From an uncultured Amaricoccus sp. (GTDB lineage Bacteria; Pseudomonadota; Alphaproteobacteria; Rhodobacterales; Rhodobacteraceae), in contig NZ_CALLYO010000258.1 in NCBI RefSeq assembly GCF_937858865.1, positions 1 to 7,948 on the forward strand: 7,948 nucleotides of DNA, in the 5' to 3' direction. Below, piece after piece: positions 1 to 6,900 of this stretch. Positions within the stretch are counted from its first letter, which is position 1. Every line of letters starts with the position of its first letter. The notes beneath the pieces were generated by a model. The model ran no database searches. It was given only the letters and a program-made list of their open reading frames with translations, and had not been told where the DNA came from. The position numbers and the translations under genes were made by a program.

Positions 1-2636
1 TCTCGGCCGGCTTCTACTACAAGACCTTCATGTGGCCGCGCGCCTTCTGGGACCGCGTCTACGAGCCGATCATCCGCAACGCCGCCGGCCTGGGCATCTC
101 CCCGACCGAGCCCGATGCCGACCGCTACGCCAGCCGCTTCGCCCACACCGACGTGCTCGTCATCGGCACCGGTCCCGCCGGCCTCGCCGCCGCGCTCGCC
201 GCCGGCCGCGCCGGCGCCAAGGTCATGCTGGTCGACGAGAACTCCGAACCCGGCGGCACGCTGCTCTCCGAGCCCTCAGTCGTCATCGACGGCAAGCCGG
301 CCTGGGACTGGCTCGCCGCCACACTCGCCGAGATCGACGGGCTGCCGAACGTCACGGTGATGACCCGCACCACCGCAATCGGCTACTACCACCAGAACCT
401 CGTCGCCCTCTGCCAGCGCCTGACCGACCATCTCGCCACCGCCCCGGCGGAGGCGCCGCGCGAGCGCATGTGGAAGGTCCGCGCGCGCGAGGTCGTCCTC
501 GCCCAGGGCGCGCTCGAGAAGCCGCTGGTGTTCGACGGCAACGACCGCCCGGGCGTCATGCTCGCCGGCGCCGCCCAGACCTATCTCAACCGCTACGGCG
601 TCAGGGTCGGCGACCGGCCGGTGATCGTCACCGCGCACGACAGCGCCTGGTTCGCCGCCTTCGACCTCGCCGAGGCCGGCGCGAGGCCCGTCGCCATTGT
701 CGACGTCCGTTCGACCGTCGATGCCGCCCTCACCGACCGTGCCCGGGCTCTCGGTATCGAGGCCCTGCTCGGCCGCACCGTCACCGGCACCTCGGGCCGG
801 CTGCGGGTGAAGTCGCTGCGCGTCAACCGGATCGAGAACGGCAGGGCGGGCGCCGCCCGCGACATCGCCTGCGACGCCGTGCTGATGTGCGGCGGCTGGA
901 CGCCCTGCCTGCACCTCTTCAGCCACACCCAGGGCAAGCTTTCCTGGGATGAGGCGCTCCAGGTCTACCTTCCCGGCAAGAAGACGGAGGCGGTGCAGAT
1001 CGCCGGCGGCGGCCGCGGCCTCTGGGGCATCGCCGCCGCCCTCGACGACGGCGCCGTCGCCGGCGCGCAGGCGGCCAGGGACGCCGGCCGCGACGCGACC
1101 GCCCCGACCTACGCCGTCACCGCCGACCGCACCGGTTCCGGTGTCACGCTCACCGAGCTGCCGACCGACCGCAATGCCGCCAAGGCCAAAGCCTTCATCG
1201 ACTTCCAGAACGACGTGACCGCCAAGGACATCCGCCTCGCGGTCCGCGAGGGGATGCGCTCGATCGAGCACGTCAAGCGCTACACCACTAACGGCATGGC
1301 GACCGACCAGGGCAAGATGTCCAACATCAACGGCCTGATGATCGCCGCCGACGCGCTCGGCAAGGCGCCGCCGCAGGTCGGCCTGACCACCTTCCGCCCG
1401 CCCTATACGCCGACGACATTCGGCACCTTCGCGGGCTATCATCAGGGCACGATGTTCGACGTCACCCGGCGGACGCCCATCGACTCGTGGGCCGAGGAGC
1501 ACGGCGCGGCCTTCGAGCCGGTCGCGCTCTGGCGCCGCGCCTGGTACTTCCCGCGCGCCGGCGAGGACATGCACGCCGCGGTCAACCGCGAGTGCAGGAT
1601 GACCCGCGCGTCCCTCGGCATCTTCGACGCCTCGACGCTCGGCAAGATCGAGGTCGTCGGGCCGGATGCCGTCACCTTCATGGAGCGGATGTACACCAAC
1701 CCCTGGGCGAAGCTCGGGGTCGGCCGCTGTCGCTACGGGCTCCTGCTCGGCGAGGACGGCTTCATCCGCGACGACGGCGTCATCGGCCGGCTGGCCGAGG
1801 ATCGCTTCCACGTCACCACCACCACCGGCGGCGCCGCGCGCGTCCTCGGCATGATGGAGGACTACCTCCAGACCGAATGGCCCGACCTGCGCGTGTGGCT
1901 CACCTCGACCACCGAGCAGTGGGCGACGATCGCGCTCAACGGCCCGAATGCCCGCAAATTGCTCGAGCCGTTCGTCGAAGGCGTCGACATCTCCGACGAG
2001 ACCTTTCCGCACATGTCGGTCGCCGAGTGCACCGTCGCCGGCTTCCCCGCGCGGCTCTTCCGGATTTCCTTCAGCGGCGAGCTCGGCTTCGAGGTCAACG
2101 TCCCGGCCCGCCACGGCCGCGCGCTCTGGGAGAAGCTCTGGGAGGCCGGCCAGCAGTACGACGTCTGCCCCTACGGCACCGAGACCATGCACGTGCTCAG
2201 GGCCGAAAAGGGCTTCATCATCGTCGGCCAGGATACCGACGGCACGCTGACGCCCGACGACGCCGGCCTCTCCTGGGCGATCGGCAAGAAGAAGCCCGAC
2301 TTCGTCGGCAAGCGCTCGCTGACCCGCCCCGACATGGTCGCCAAGGGCCGCAAACAGCTCGTCGGCCTTCTGACCGACGACCCGAAGGCCGTTCTGCAGG
2401 AAGGCGCGCAGATCGTTGCCGACCCGAACCAGCCGAAGCCGATGAAGATGCTCGGCCACGTCACCTCCTCCTACTGGAGCGAGGCGCTCGGCCGCTCGAT
2501 TGCGCTCGCCGTCATCGCCGACGGCCGCGAGCGCGAAGGACAGACCCTGCACGTCCCGATGCCGGACCGCACGCTGGCCGCCAAGGTCACCGGCACGGTC
2601 TTCCTTGACCCCGAGAACACGCGCCTGAGCGCCTGA
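1..2636 (+). CDS. soxA: Sarcosine oxidase alpha subunit, 5'-truncated by the window edge
   Basis: Large subunit of the cytoplasmic heterotetrameric (alpha-beta-gamma-delta) sarcosine oxidase, which oxidatively demethylates sarcosine to glycine with O2 and passes the methyl carbon to tetrahydrofolate. The frame is open to the left edge: codons before the ATG at 30 read SAGFYYKTF, continuing into MWPRAFWDRVYEP, a stretch typical of SoxA. The ATG at 30 is therefore internal. Counting residues from that ATG, a dinucleotide-binding loop GTGPAG lies at 46-51 (the NAD+ site in characterised alpha subunits), followed by a second half of the nucleotide-binding domain near 155-230. A C-terminal GcvT-like folate-binding domain runs from about 490 to 865, with FSGELGFEV at 681 and YGTETMHVLRAEKGF at 715-729. 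About 877 codons are visible. Family members are about 970-1000 residues, so roughly 100-130 N-terminal residues (the ferredoxin-like domain) are missing. Dimethylglycine oxidase-like proteins share the GcvT domain, but the following soxG settles the call. Confidence 0.96.
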   Translation, partial: SAGFYYKTFMWPRAFWDRVYEPIIRNAAGLGISPTEPDADRYASRFAHTDVLVIGTGPAGLAAALAAGRAGAKVMLVDENSEPGGTLLSEPSVVIDGKPAWDWLAATLAEIDGLPNVTVMTRTTAIGYYHQNLVALCQRLTDHLATAPAEAPRERMWKVRAREVVLAQGALEKPLVFDGNDRPGVMLAGAAQTYLNRYGVRVGDRPVIVTAHDSAWFAAFDLAEAGARPVAIVDVRSTVDAALTDRARALGIEALLGRTVTGTSGRLRVKSLRVNRIENGRAGAARDIACDAVLMCGGWTPCLHLFSHTQGKLSWDEALQVYLPGKKTEAVQIAGGGRGLWGIAAALDDGAVAGAQAARDAGRDATAPTYAVTADRTGSGVTLTELPTDRNAAKAKAFIDFQNDVTAKDIRLAVREGMRSIEHVKRYTTNGMATDQGKMSNINGLMIAADALGKAPPQVGLTTFRPPYTPTTFGTFAGYHQGTMFDVTRRTPIDSWAEEHGAAFEPVALWRRAWYFPRAGEDMHAAVNRECRMTRASLGIFDASTLGKIEVVGPDAVTFMERMYTNPWAKLGVGRCRYGLLLGEDGFIRDDGVIGRLAEDRFHVTTTTGGAARVLGMMEDYLQTEWPDLRVWLTSTTEQWATIALNGPNARKLLEPFVEGVDISDETFPHMSVAECTVAGFPARLFRISFSGELGFEVNVPARHGRALWEKLWEAGQQYDVCPYGTETMHVLRAEKGFIIVGQDTDGTLTPDDAGLSWAIGKKKPDFVGKRSLTRPDMVAKGRKQLVGLLTDDPKAVLQEGAQIVADPNQPKPMKMLGHVTSSYWSEALGRSIALAVIADGREREGQTLHVPMPDRTLAAKVTGTVFLDPENTRLSA

Positions 2637-2637
2637 G

Positions 2638-2643
2638 AGGAGG
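2638..2643 (+). promoter_or_regulatory. Strong ribosome binding site of soxG
   Basis: AGGAGG, a full match to the anti-Shine-Dalgarno core, lies 7 bases before the ATG at 2651 and starts 1 base after the soxA stop. It fixes the soxG start and suggests soxA and soxG are translated from one message. Confidence 0.8.
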
Positions 2644-2650
2644 AGAGCCC

Positions 2651-3196
2651 ATGAACATCCGCCCCGAGACCGGGACCGCCGCCCTCGCCACGCGGGTCAC
2701 CGTCTCCGATCTGCCCACCTCCGCGCGCTTCTCGCTGCGCGTCGGCCCCGCCGAGCGCGCCGCCGCCTCGCGCGCCTTCGGCTTCGATCTGCCCGAGCGC
2801 ATCGGTGTCCGCGTCATGGAAGGCGGAAAGAGCGCCCTCGGCCTCGGCCCCGACGAATGGGTGCTGCACGCCCCCGAAGCCGAGGCGACGGCGATCCGCG
2901 ACGCCTTCGCGGCCGTCGAGTCCGAGGCGCCGCATAGCCTCGTCGACATCTCCGATCGCGAGATCGCGCTCGCGATCGAGGGCCCTGCGGCGCTCGACCT
3001 GCTCGCCTGCGGCTGCCCGCGCGACCTTGGCGCCCTGCCGGTCGGCGCCGGCACCCGCACCGTCTTCGACAGCGCGCAGGTGGTGCTCATCCGCGAGGCC
3101 GAAGACAGTTTCCGGCTCGAGGTCTGGCGTTCCTTCGCCCCGCACGTGCGAGCGATCCTCACGACTGCCTCCGCCGAGTTCGCCGCCGGACTCTGA
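2651..3196 (+). CDS. soxG: Sarcosine oxidase gamma subunit
   Basis: Gamma subunit of heterotetrameric sarcosine oxidase, a small GcvT-like protein that packs against the alpha subunit and has no known catalytic residue of its own. At 181 residues it has the usual family length. The C-terminal half carries the most recognisable signature: LVDISDREIALAIEGP, then a CGCPRDL segment, GTRTVFDSAQVVL and FRLEVWRSFAPHV. The N-terminal half is alanine/arginine-rich and less distinctive. The start is set by a strong AGGAGG site 7 bases upstream. Only 14 bp separate it from soxA, as in known soxBDAG operons, where soxG is the last subunit gene. The stop codon is also the first three bases of a perfect inverted repeat (3194-3209). 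Recognition rests on C-terminal motifs and position; both agree. Confidence 0.93.
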   Translation: MNIRPETGTAALATRVTVSDLPTSARFSLRVGPAERAAASRAFGFDLPERIGVRVMEGGKSALGLGPDEWVLHAPEAEATAIRDAFAAVESEAPHSLVDISDREIALAIEGPAALDLLACGCPRDLGALPVGAGTRTVFDSAQVVLIREAEDSFRLEVWRSFAPHVRAILTTASAEFAAGL

Positions 3197-3209
3197 CGCA
3201 CCTGCGTCA
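3194..3209. repeat. Perfect 7-2-7 inverted repeat at the soxG stop
   Basis: TGACGCA-CC-TGCGTCA is a perfect palindrome with 7-base arms. Its first three bases are the soxG stop codon. As RNA it could fold as a 6-bp stem with a 4-base ACCT loop, but no T-tract follows, so it is a poor classical intrinsic terminator. Its symmetry and its place at the head of the only sizeable gap also suit a binding site for a dimeric regulator. Function is inferred, not shown. Confidence 0.5.
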
Positions 3210-3312
3210 AACCGAGAGTTATCGAAGGTAAATTCCCGTAAAGACAGCGGGATGGCCGGACTTGCACGCGTGAAGGCCACCCCTTTCACACCCCAGCCGC
3301 GAAGGACATGCC
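3197..3312 (+). promoter_or_regulatory. soxG-glyA intergenic region, possible glyA promoter/leader
   Basis: This 116-bp gap is the longest non-coding stretch in the plus-strand gene set. It contains an AT-rich pocket around 3219-3240, unusual for this GC-rich window, with TAAATT at 3229-3234 as a weak -10-like hexamer. No convincing -35 was found; the bases 17 bp upstream (GTCAAA) match poorly. Downstream are a hairpin-capable repeat (3253-3279) and the glyA ribosome site AAGGA at 3302-3306, 6 bases before the ATG. I saw no glycine-riboswitch core. A second promoter here would let glyA-sdaA-purU be expressed apart from the sox genes. Confidence 0.3.
3253..3279 (+). repeat. Hairpin-capable repeat with inner CACGCGTG palindrome upstream of glyA
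   Basis: TGGCC at 3253-3257 is the reverse complement of GGCCA at 3275-3279, giving a 5-bp stem around a 17-base loop. The loop contains the perfect 8-base palindrome CACGCGTG at 3265-3272. It ends 33 bases before the glyA ATG. Short arms mean chance is a real possibility in GC-rich DNA. Confidence 0.25.
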
Positions 3313-4581
3313 ATGCTGACCCAGACCGACGCCACCCTCGCCGCCCGCGACCCGTTCATCGCCGCCGCCATCGGCCGCGAGCTCGGCCGCCAGCGCGACC
3401 AGATCGAGCTCATAGCCTCGGAGAACATCGTCAGCCCCGCGGTGCTCGAGGCCCAAGGCTCGGTCCTGACCAACAAGTATGCGGAGGGCTACCCCGGCCG
3501 CCGCTACTACGGCGGCTGCGAGTTCGTCGACGAGGTCGAGACCGAGGCGATCGAGCGGGTGAAGCGGCTATTCGATGCCGGCTTCGCCAACGTCCAGCCC
3601 CATTCCGGCGCCCAGGCGAACGGGGCAGTGAAGCTCGCGCTGCTGCAGCCCGGCGACACCATCCTCGGGATGTCGCTTGACGCTGGTGGCCACCTGACCC
3701 ACGGCGCCAAGCCCGCGATGTCGGGCAAGTGGTTCCGCGCCGTCGCCTACGGCGTCGACGCCGACGGGCGCATCGACATGGCCGAGGTCCAGCGGATCGC
3801 CGAGGCCGAGCGGCCGAAGCTCATCATCGCCGGAGCCTCCGCCTACAGCCGGGTCATCGACTTCGCCGCCTTCCGCGCCGTCGCCGACACGGTCGGAGCG
3901 ATGCTGCTCGTCGACATGGCCCACATCGCAGGGCTCGTCGCGACCGGCCACCACCCGAGCCCCATGCCCCACGCTCACGTCGTCACCTCGACCACGCACA
4001 AGACCCTTCGCGGCCCTCGCGGCGGCATCATCCTGACGAATGACGAGGCGCTGGCGAAGAAGATGAACTCGGCGGTCTTCCCCGGCCTGCAGGGAGGTCC
4101 GCTGATGCACGTCATCGCCGCGAAGGCTGTGGCCTTCGGTGAGGCGCTCGAGCCGGAGTTCAAGGAGTACATCGGCCGGGTGGTCGACAGCGCGCGCGCC
4201 CTCGCCGAGGTGCTCGTCTCCCACGGCGCCGCCATCGTTTCCGGCGGCACCGAGAACCACCTGATGCTCGTCGACCTGCGCCCGCTCGGGGTGAAAGGCA
4301 ACGCCGCCGAGGAGGCGCTCGAGCGCGCCGGCATCACCTGCAACAAGAACGGCGTGCCCGGCGACCCGGAAAAGCCGACGGTGACGTCGGGTGTCCGCCT
4401 CGGCACGGCCGCCGGCTGCGCCCGCGGCTTCGGGGTGGCCGAGTTCCGCGAGATCGGCGGCATGATCGGCGAGGTGCTCACCGCTCTCGCCCGCAATCCG
4501 GCCGGCGATGCCAACGTCGAGGCGACAGTGCGCGAACGCGTTCGCGCCCTCTGCGCGCAATTCCCGATCTACGCCGGCTGA
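3313..4581 (+). CDS. glyA: Serine hydroxymethyltransferase
   Basis: Cytoplasmic pyridoxal-phosphate enzyme that interconverts glycine plus 5,10-methylene-THF with serine plus THF. Here it would use both products of sarcosine oxidase to make serine. The 422-residue length is normal for bacterial GlyA. Visible signatures are [11 protein letters not shown] near the N-terminus, [34 protein letters not shown], and the PLP-lysine motif [14 protein letters not shown], where the Schiff-base lysine is K230 by count. The C-terminal [10 protein letters not shown] segment is also conserved. The ATG at 3313 has an AAGGA site 6 bases upstream and gives the standard family N-terminus. A glyA beside sox genes is typical of sarcosine loci, and such genomes often keep a separate housekeeping glyA; whether this one does cannot be seen here. 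No key residue appears missing. Confidence 0.97.
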   Translation: MLTQTDATLAARDPFIAAAIGRELGRQRDQIELIASENIVSPAVLEAQGSVLTNKYAEGYPGRRYYGGCEFVDEVETEAIERVKRLFDAGFANVQPHSGAQANGAVKLALLQPGDTILGMSLDAGGHLTHGAKPAMSGKWFRAVAYGVDADGRIDMAEVQRIAEAERPKLIIAGASAYSRVIDFAAFRAVADTVGAMLLVDMAHIAGLVATGHHPSPMPHAHVVTSTTHKTLRGPRGGIILTNDEALAKKMNSAVFPGLQGGPLMHVIAAKAVAFGEALEPEFKEYIGRVVDSARALAEVLVSHGAAIVSGGTENHLMLVDLRPLGVKGNAAEEALERAGITCNKNGVPGDPEKPTVTSGVRLGTAAGCARGFGVAEFREIGGMIGEVLTALARNPAGDANVEATVRERVRALCAQFPIYAG

Positions 4582-4586
4582 CACCA

Positions 4587-5984
4587 ATGTTTCTCAGCGT
4601 CTTCGACATCTTCAAGATCGGCGTCGGCCCCTCGAGCTCGCACACCATGGGGCCGATGCTCGCCGCCGCCCGCTTCCTCGACGCGCTGCGCGACGGTGCC
4701 GACCGAGTGCCGGGCTCCGGCCCGGCGGCGCGGATAGAGGCGACGCTGCATGGCAGCCTCGCCTTCACCGGCAAGGGCCACGCCACCGACCGCGCCGTCG
4801 TGCTGGGACTGCTCGGGTTCCGCCCCGAGACCCTCGACGCCGACGAAGCTGCGCGCCGTATGGCCGACTTGAAGGTGTCCGGCCGCCTCGACGTGCCGGA
4901 CCTCGGCCCCCTCGCATTCGATCCCGAGAAGGGTGTGATCTTCGACTATGGCCGGCCGCTTCCCGGCCATGCCAACGGCCTGGTGCTCCGGGCCTTCGAC
5001 GCCGCCGGCAACCTGCACCTCACCGAGACCTACTACTCGGTCGGCGGCGGGTTCGTGCTGACCGAGCGCGAGCTCGCCGGCGCGAGCCTCAAGGGCAGCG
5101 ACGCCGAGGCAGGCCGGCCGTATCCCTTCGCCACCGCCGCCGAGATGCTGGCAATGGGTGAGACGTCCGGGCTCTCGGTCGCGGCGATGAAGCGCGCCAA
5201 CGAGGCCGTCGGCATGAGCGAGCCCGAGCTCGACGCTGGCGTCGACCGGATCTGGTCGGTGATGGACGGCTGCATCGAGCGCGGCCTCGCGGGCGAGGGC
5301 ATCCTGCCAGGCGGCCTCAAGGTCCGCCGCCGCGCCCGCGCCATCCGCGAGGCGCTGATCGCCGAGCATGGCAGCAACCGCAGCCAGCCGCACGCCGCCA
5401 CCGAATGGCTTTCGGTCTACGCGATGGCCGTCAACGAGGAGAACGCCGCCGGCGGACAGGTCGTCACTGCGCCGACCAACGGCGCCGCGGGGGTGATCCC
5501 GGCGGTCCTGCGCTATTACCGCGACCACTGCGTCGACTCCGACCACGCCGGCATTCGGGTCTTCCTGCTCACCGCGGCGGCGATCGGCGGCATCATCAAG
5601 ACCAACGCCTCGATCTCGGGCGCCGAAGTCGGCTGCCAGGGTGAGGTCGGCTCCGCCGCCGCAATGGCAGCGGCCGGCCTCTGCGCGGCGCTCGGAGGCT
5701 CCAACGCCCAAATCGAGAATGCCGCCGAGATCGCGCTCGAGCACCATCTCGGCATGACCTGCGACCCGATCCGCGGCCTCGTCCAGGTGCCCTGCATCGA
5801 GCGCAACGGCCTCGGCGCCATCAAGGCGGTCGCCGCCGCCAGCCTCGCGCTCCGCGGCGACGGCACCCACGTGGTGCCGCTCGACGCCTGTATCGAGACC
5901 ATGCGCCAGACTGGCCGCGACATGAGCGTGAAGTACAAGGAGACGTCCACCGGCGGGCTCGCGGTCAACCTCCCGGAATGCTGA
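4587..5984 (+). CDS. sdaA: L-serine ammonia-lyase (dehydratase), single-chain iron-sulfur type
   Basis: Deaminates L-serine to pyruvate and ammonia with a [4Fe-4S] cluster, not PLP, so it drains the serine made by GlyA into central carbon metabolism. Its 465 residues carry the fused beta-then-alpha layout. The N-terminal domain opens with SVFDIFKIG and [10 protein letters not shown] (residues 14-23). The catalytic domain has [17 protein letters not shown] (about 295-311) and the conserved block [20 protein letters not shown]. Cysteines at 350, 392 (MTCDPIRG) and 403 (VPCIERNG) fit the three cluster ligands. The protein ends in NLPEC, so Cys465 is the C-terminal residue; in the Legionella enzyme the C-terminal cysteine occupies the fourth iron site as a built-in inhibitor. 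It starts 5 bp after the glyA stop with no good ribosome site, so translation is probably coupled to glyA. An sdaB paralog name would be equally valid. Confidence 0.96.
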   Translation: MFLSVFDIFKIGVGPSSSHTMGPMLAAARFLDALRDGADRVPGSGPAARIEATLHGSLAFTGKGHATDRAVVLGLLGFRPETLDADEAARRMADLKVSGRLDVPDLGPLAFDPEKGVIFDYGRPLPGHANGLVLRAFDAAGNLHLTETYYSVGGGFVLTERELAGASLKGSDAEAGRPYPFATAAEMLAMGETSGLSVAAMKRANEAVGMSEPELDAGVDRIWSVMDGCIERGLAGEGILPGGLKVRRRARAIREALIAEHGSNRSQPHAATEWLSVYAMAVNEENAAGGQVVTAPTNGAAGVIPAVLRYYRDHCVDSDHAGIRVFLLTAAAIGGIIKTNASISGAEVGCQGEVGSAAAMAAAGLCAALGGSNAQIENAAEIALEHHLGMTCDPIRGLVQVPCIERNGLGAIKAVAAASLALRGDGTHVVPLDACIETMRQTGRDMSVKYKETSTGGLAVNLPEC

Positions 5985-6005
5985 GCCCGACGCCCGCCCG
6001 ACACC

Positions 6006-6011
6006 GGAGGA
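6006..6011 (+). promoter_or_regulatory. Strong ribosome binding site of purU
   Basis: A GGAGGA motif sits a few bases before the ATG at 6016 in the 31-bp sdaA-purU gap. It fixes the purU start. No promoter or terminator is evident in that gap, so purU is probably transcribed with sdaA. Confidence 0.7.
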
Positions 6012-6015
6012 GCCG

Positions 6016-6873
6016 ATGCCCGAACACACCCTCATCCTCACACTCTCCTGCGACGGGGTGCCGGGGATCATCGCCGCCGTCACCGGCGAGATCGCGGCAC
6101 TCGGCGGCAACATCGCCGAGACCGCCCAGTTCTGGGACCGCGGCAACAACCGCTTCTTCCTGCGCGTCGCCTTCCTCGCCCCCGAGGGCCTTGAGCCCGG
6201 GGCCGTCGAGCGGCGCCTCGCCCCGGTCGTCGAGCGCTTCGGCATGGACGCCGACGTGGTGGACCCCCGCCGGCGCCCCCGCATCATCGTGATGGTCTCG
6301 CGCTTCGACCACGCGCTCCTGCATCTGCTCTATCAGATCCGCGTCGGATGGCTCGACGCCGACGTCGCCGCGATCGTGTCGAACCACCCCGACGCCCGAT
6401 CGGCGGCTGAGCACGCCGGCATCCCGTTTCATTACTGGCCGGTGACCCCGGCGACCAAGGCGGACGTCGAGGCGCGGCTGCTCGCCCTCGTGGCGGACAG
6501 CGGTGCCGAGCTCGTCGTTCTCGCGCGCTACATGCAGGTGCTGTCCGCCGACCTCGCGGCCCGCCTCGCCGGGCGGGCGATCAATATCCACCACTCGTTC
6601 CTGCCGAGCTTCAAGGGCGCGAAGCCCTACCATCAGGCCCACGCCCGCGGGGTGAAGCTGATCGGGGCGACGGCGCACTACGTCACCTCCGACCTCGACG
6701 AGGGACCGATCATCGAGCAGGAGACCGAGCGGGTGAGCCACGCGATGGGCCCGGAAGACTTCGTCGCGATCGGTCGCGACATCGAATCCCGCGTGCTCGG
6801 CCGGGCGGTCAAGCTCCATCTGGAGCGAAGGGTGCTGCTCGACGGCAACAAGACGGTCGTCTTCGCGATGTGA
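6016..6873 (+). CDS. purU: Formyltetrahydrofolate deformylase
   Basis: Hydrolyses 10-formyl-THF to formate and THF in the cytoplasm, recycling THF when one-carbon units are in excess. The 285 residues match the usual PurU length. An N-terminal ACT-type regulatory domain (about 4-85) includes LSCDGVPGIIAAVTGEIAAL and GGNIAETAQFWD; in E. coli PurU activity is controlled by methionine and glycine. A formyltransferase-fold domain follows from about residue 89 (RIIVMVSRFDHALLHLL). The active-site signature INIHHSFLPSFKGAKPYHQA gives N190 and H192, and TSDLDEGPIIEQE gives D228, the Asn-His-Asp set of the glycinamide ribonucleotide formyltransferase fold; the 36-residue His-to-Asp spacing matches PurN. 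The start has a strong GGAGGA site. Its place after sox, glyA and sdaA fits the glyA-soxBDAG-purU loci known from Corynebacterium and Pseudomonas. PurN is excluded by the ACT domain. Confidence 0.96.
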   Translation: MPEHTLILTLSCDGVPGIIAAVTGEIAALGGNIAETAQFWDRGNNRFFLRVAFLAPEGLEPGAVERRLAPVVERFGMDADVVDPRRRPRIIVMVSRFDHALLHLLYQIRVGWLDADVAAIVSNHPDARSAAEHAGIPFHYWPVTPATKADVEARLLALVADSGAELVVLARYMQVLSADLAARLAGRAINIHHSFLPSFKGAKPYHQAHARGVKLIGATAHYVTSDLDEGPIIEQETERVSHAMGPEDFVAIGRDIESRVLGRAVKLHLERRVLLDGNKTVVFAM

Positions 6874-6900
6874 GGCCGGAACGGCGCGGGGCCGGCCTCA
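6871..6900. terminator. Perfect 9-bp inverted repeat linking convergent stop codons; candidate bidirectional terminator
   Basis: TGAGGCCGG (6871-6879) and CCGGCCTCA (6892-6900) are exact reverse complements around a 12-base loop. The outermost three bases of each arm are the stop codons of purU (plus strand) and metF (minus strand). The same very stable GC-rich hairpin forms in either transcript. No T-tract follows on either strand, so it may work with Rho, stabilise 3' ends, or act as a weak intrinsic terminator. Structure is seen; function is inferred. Confidence 0.6.

Noticed and set aside
30..32. ATG at 30 as the true start of soxA
   Set aside because: The frame is open upstream and reads SAGFYYKTF, conserved SoxA sequence, and the resulting protein would lack about 100 residues of the family N-terminus.
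276..2552. A 758-codon open frame on the minus strand antisense to soxA, and similar long antisense frames over glyA (3568-4587) and sdaA (4569-6287)
   Set aside because: In DNA this GC-rich, stop codons are rare in the frame opposite a real gene. The translations are low-complexity Gly/Ala/Arg/Asp-rich and match no family, while the plus-strand frames carry clear conserved motifs.
3197..3312. Glycine riboswitch before glyA
   Set aside because: The gap is short and I could not find the conserved core or tandem aptamer layout; only small inverted repeats are present.
2805..3680. A plus-strand frame running through soxG, the gap and into glyA, including an ATG at 3252
   Set aside because: Its translation is Ser/Arg/Pro-rich with no recognisable motif and overlaps two well-supported genes in another frame.
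5985..6005. GCCCGAC direct repeat in the sdaA-purU gap
   Set aside because: Two 7-base copies in GC-rich DNA are easily due to chance and no symmetry or spacing suggests a binding site.
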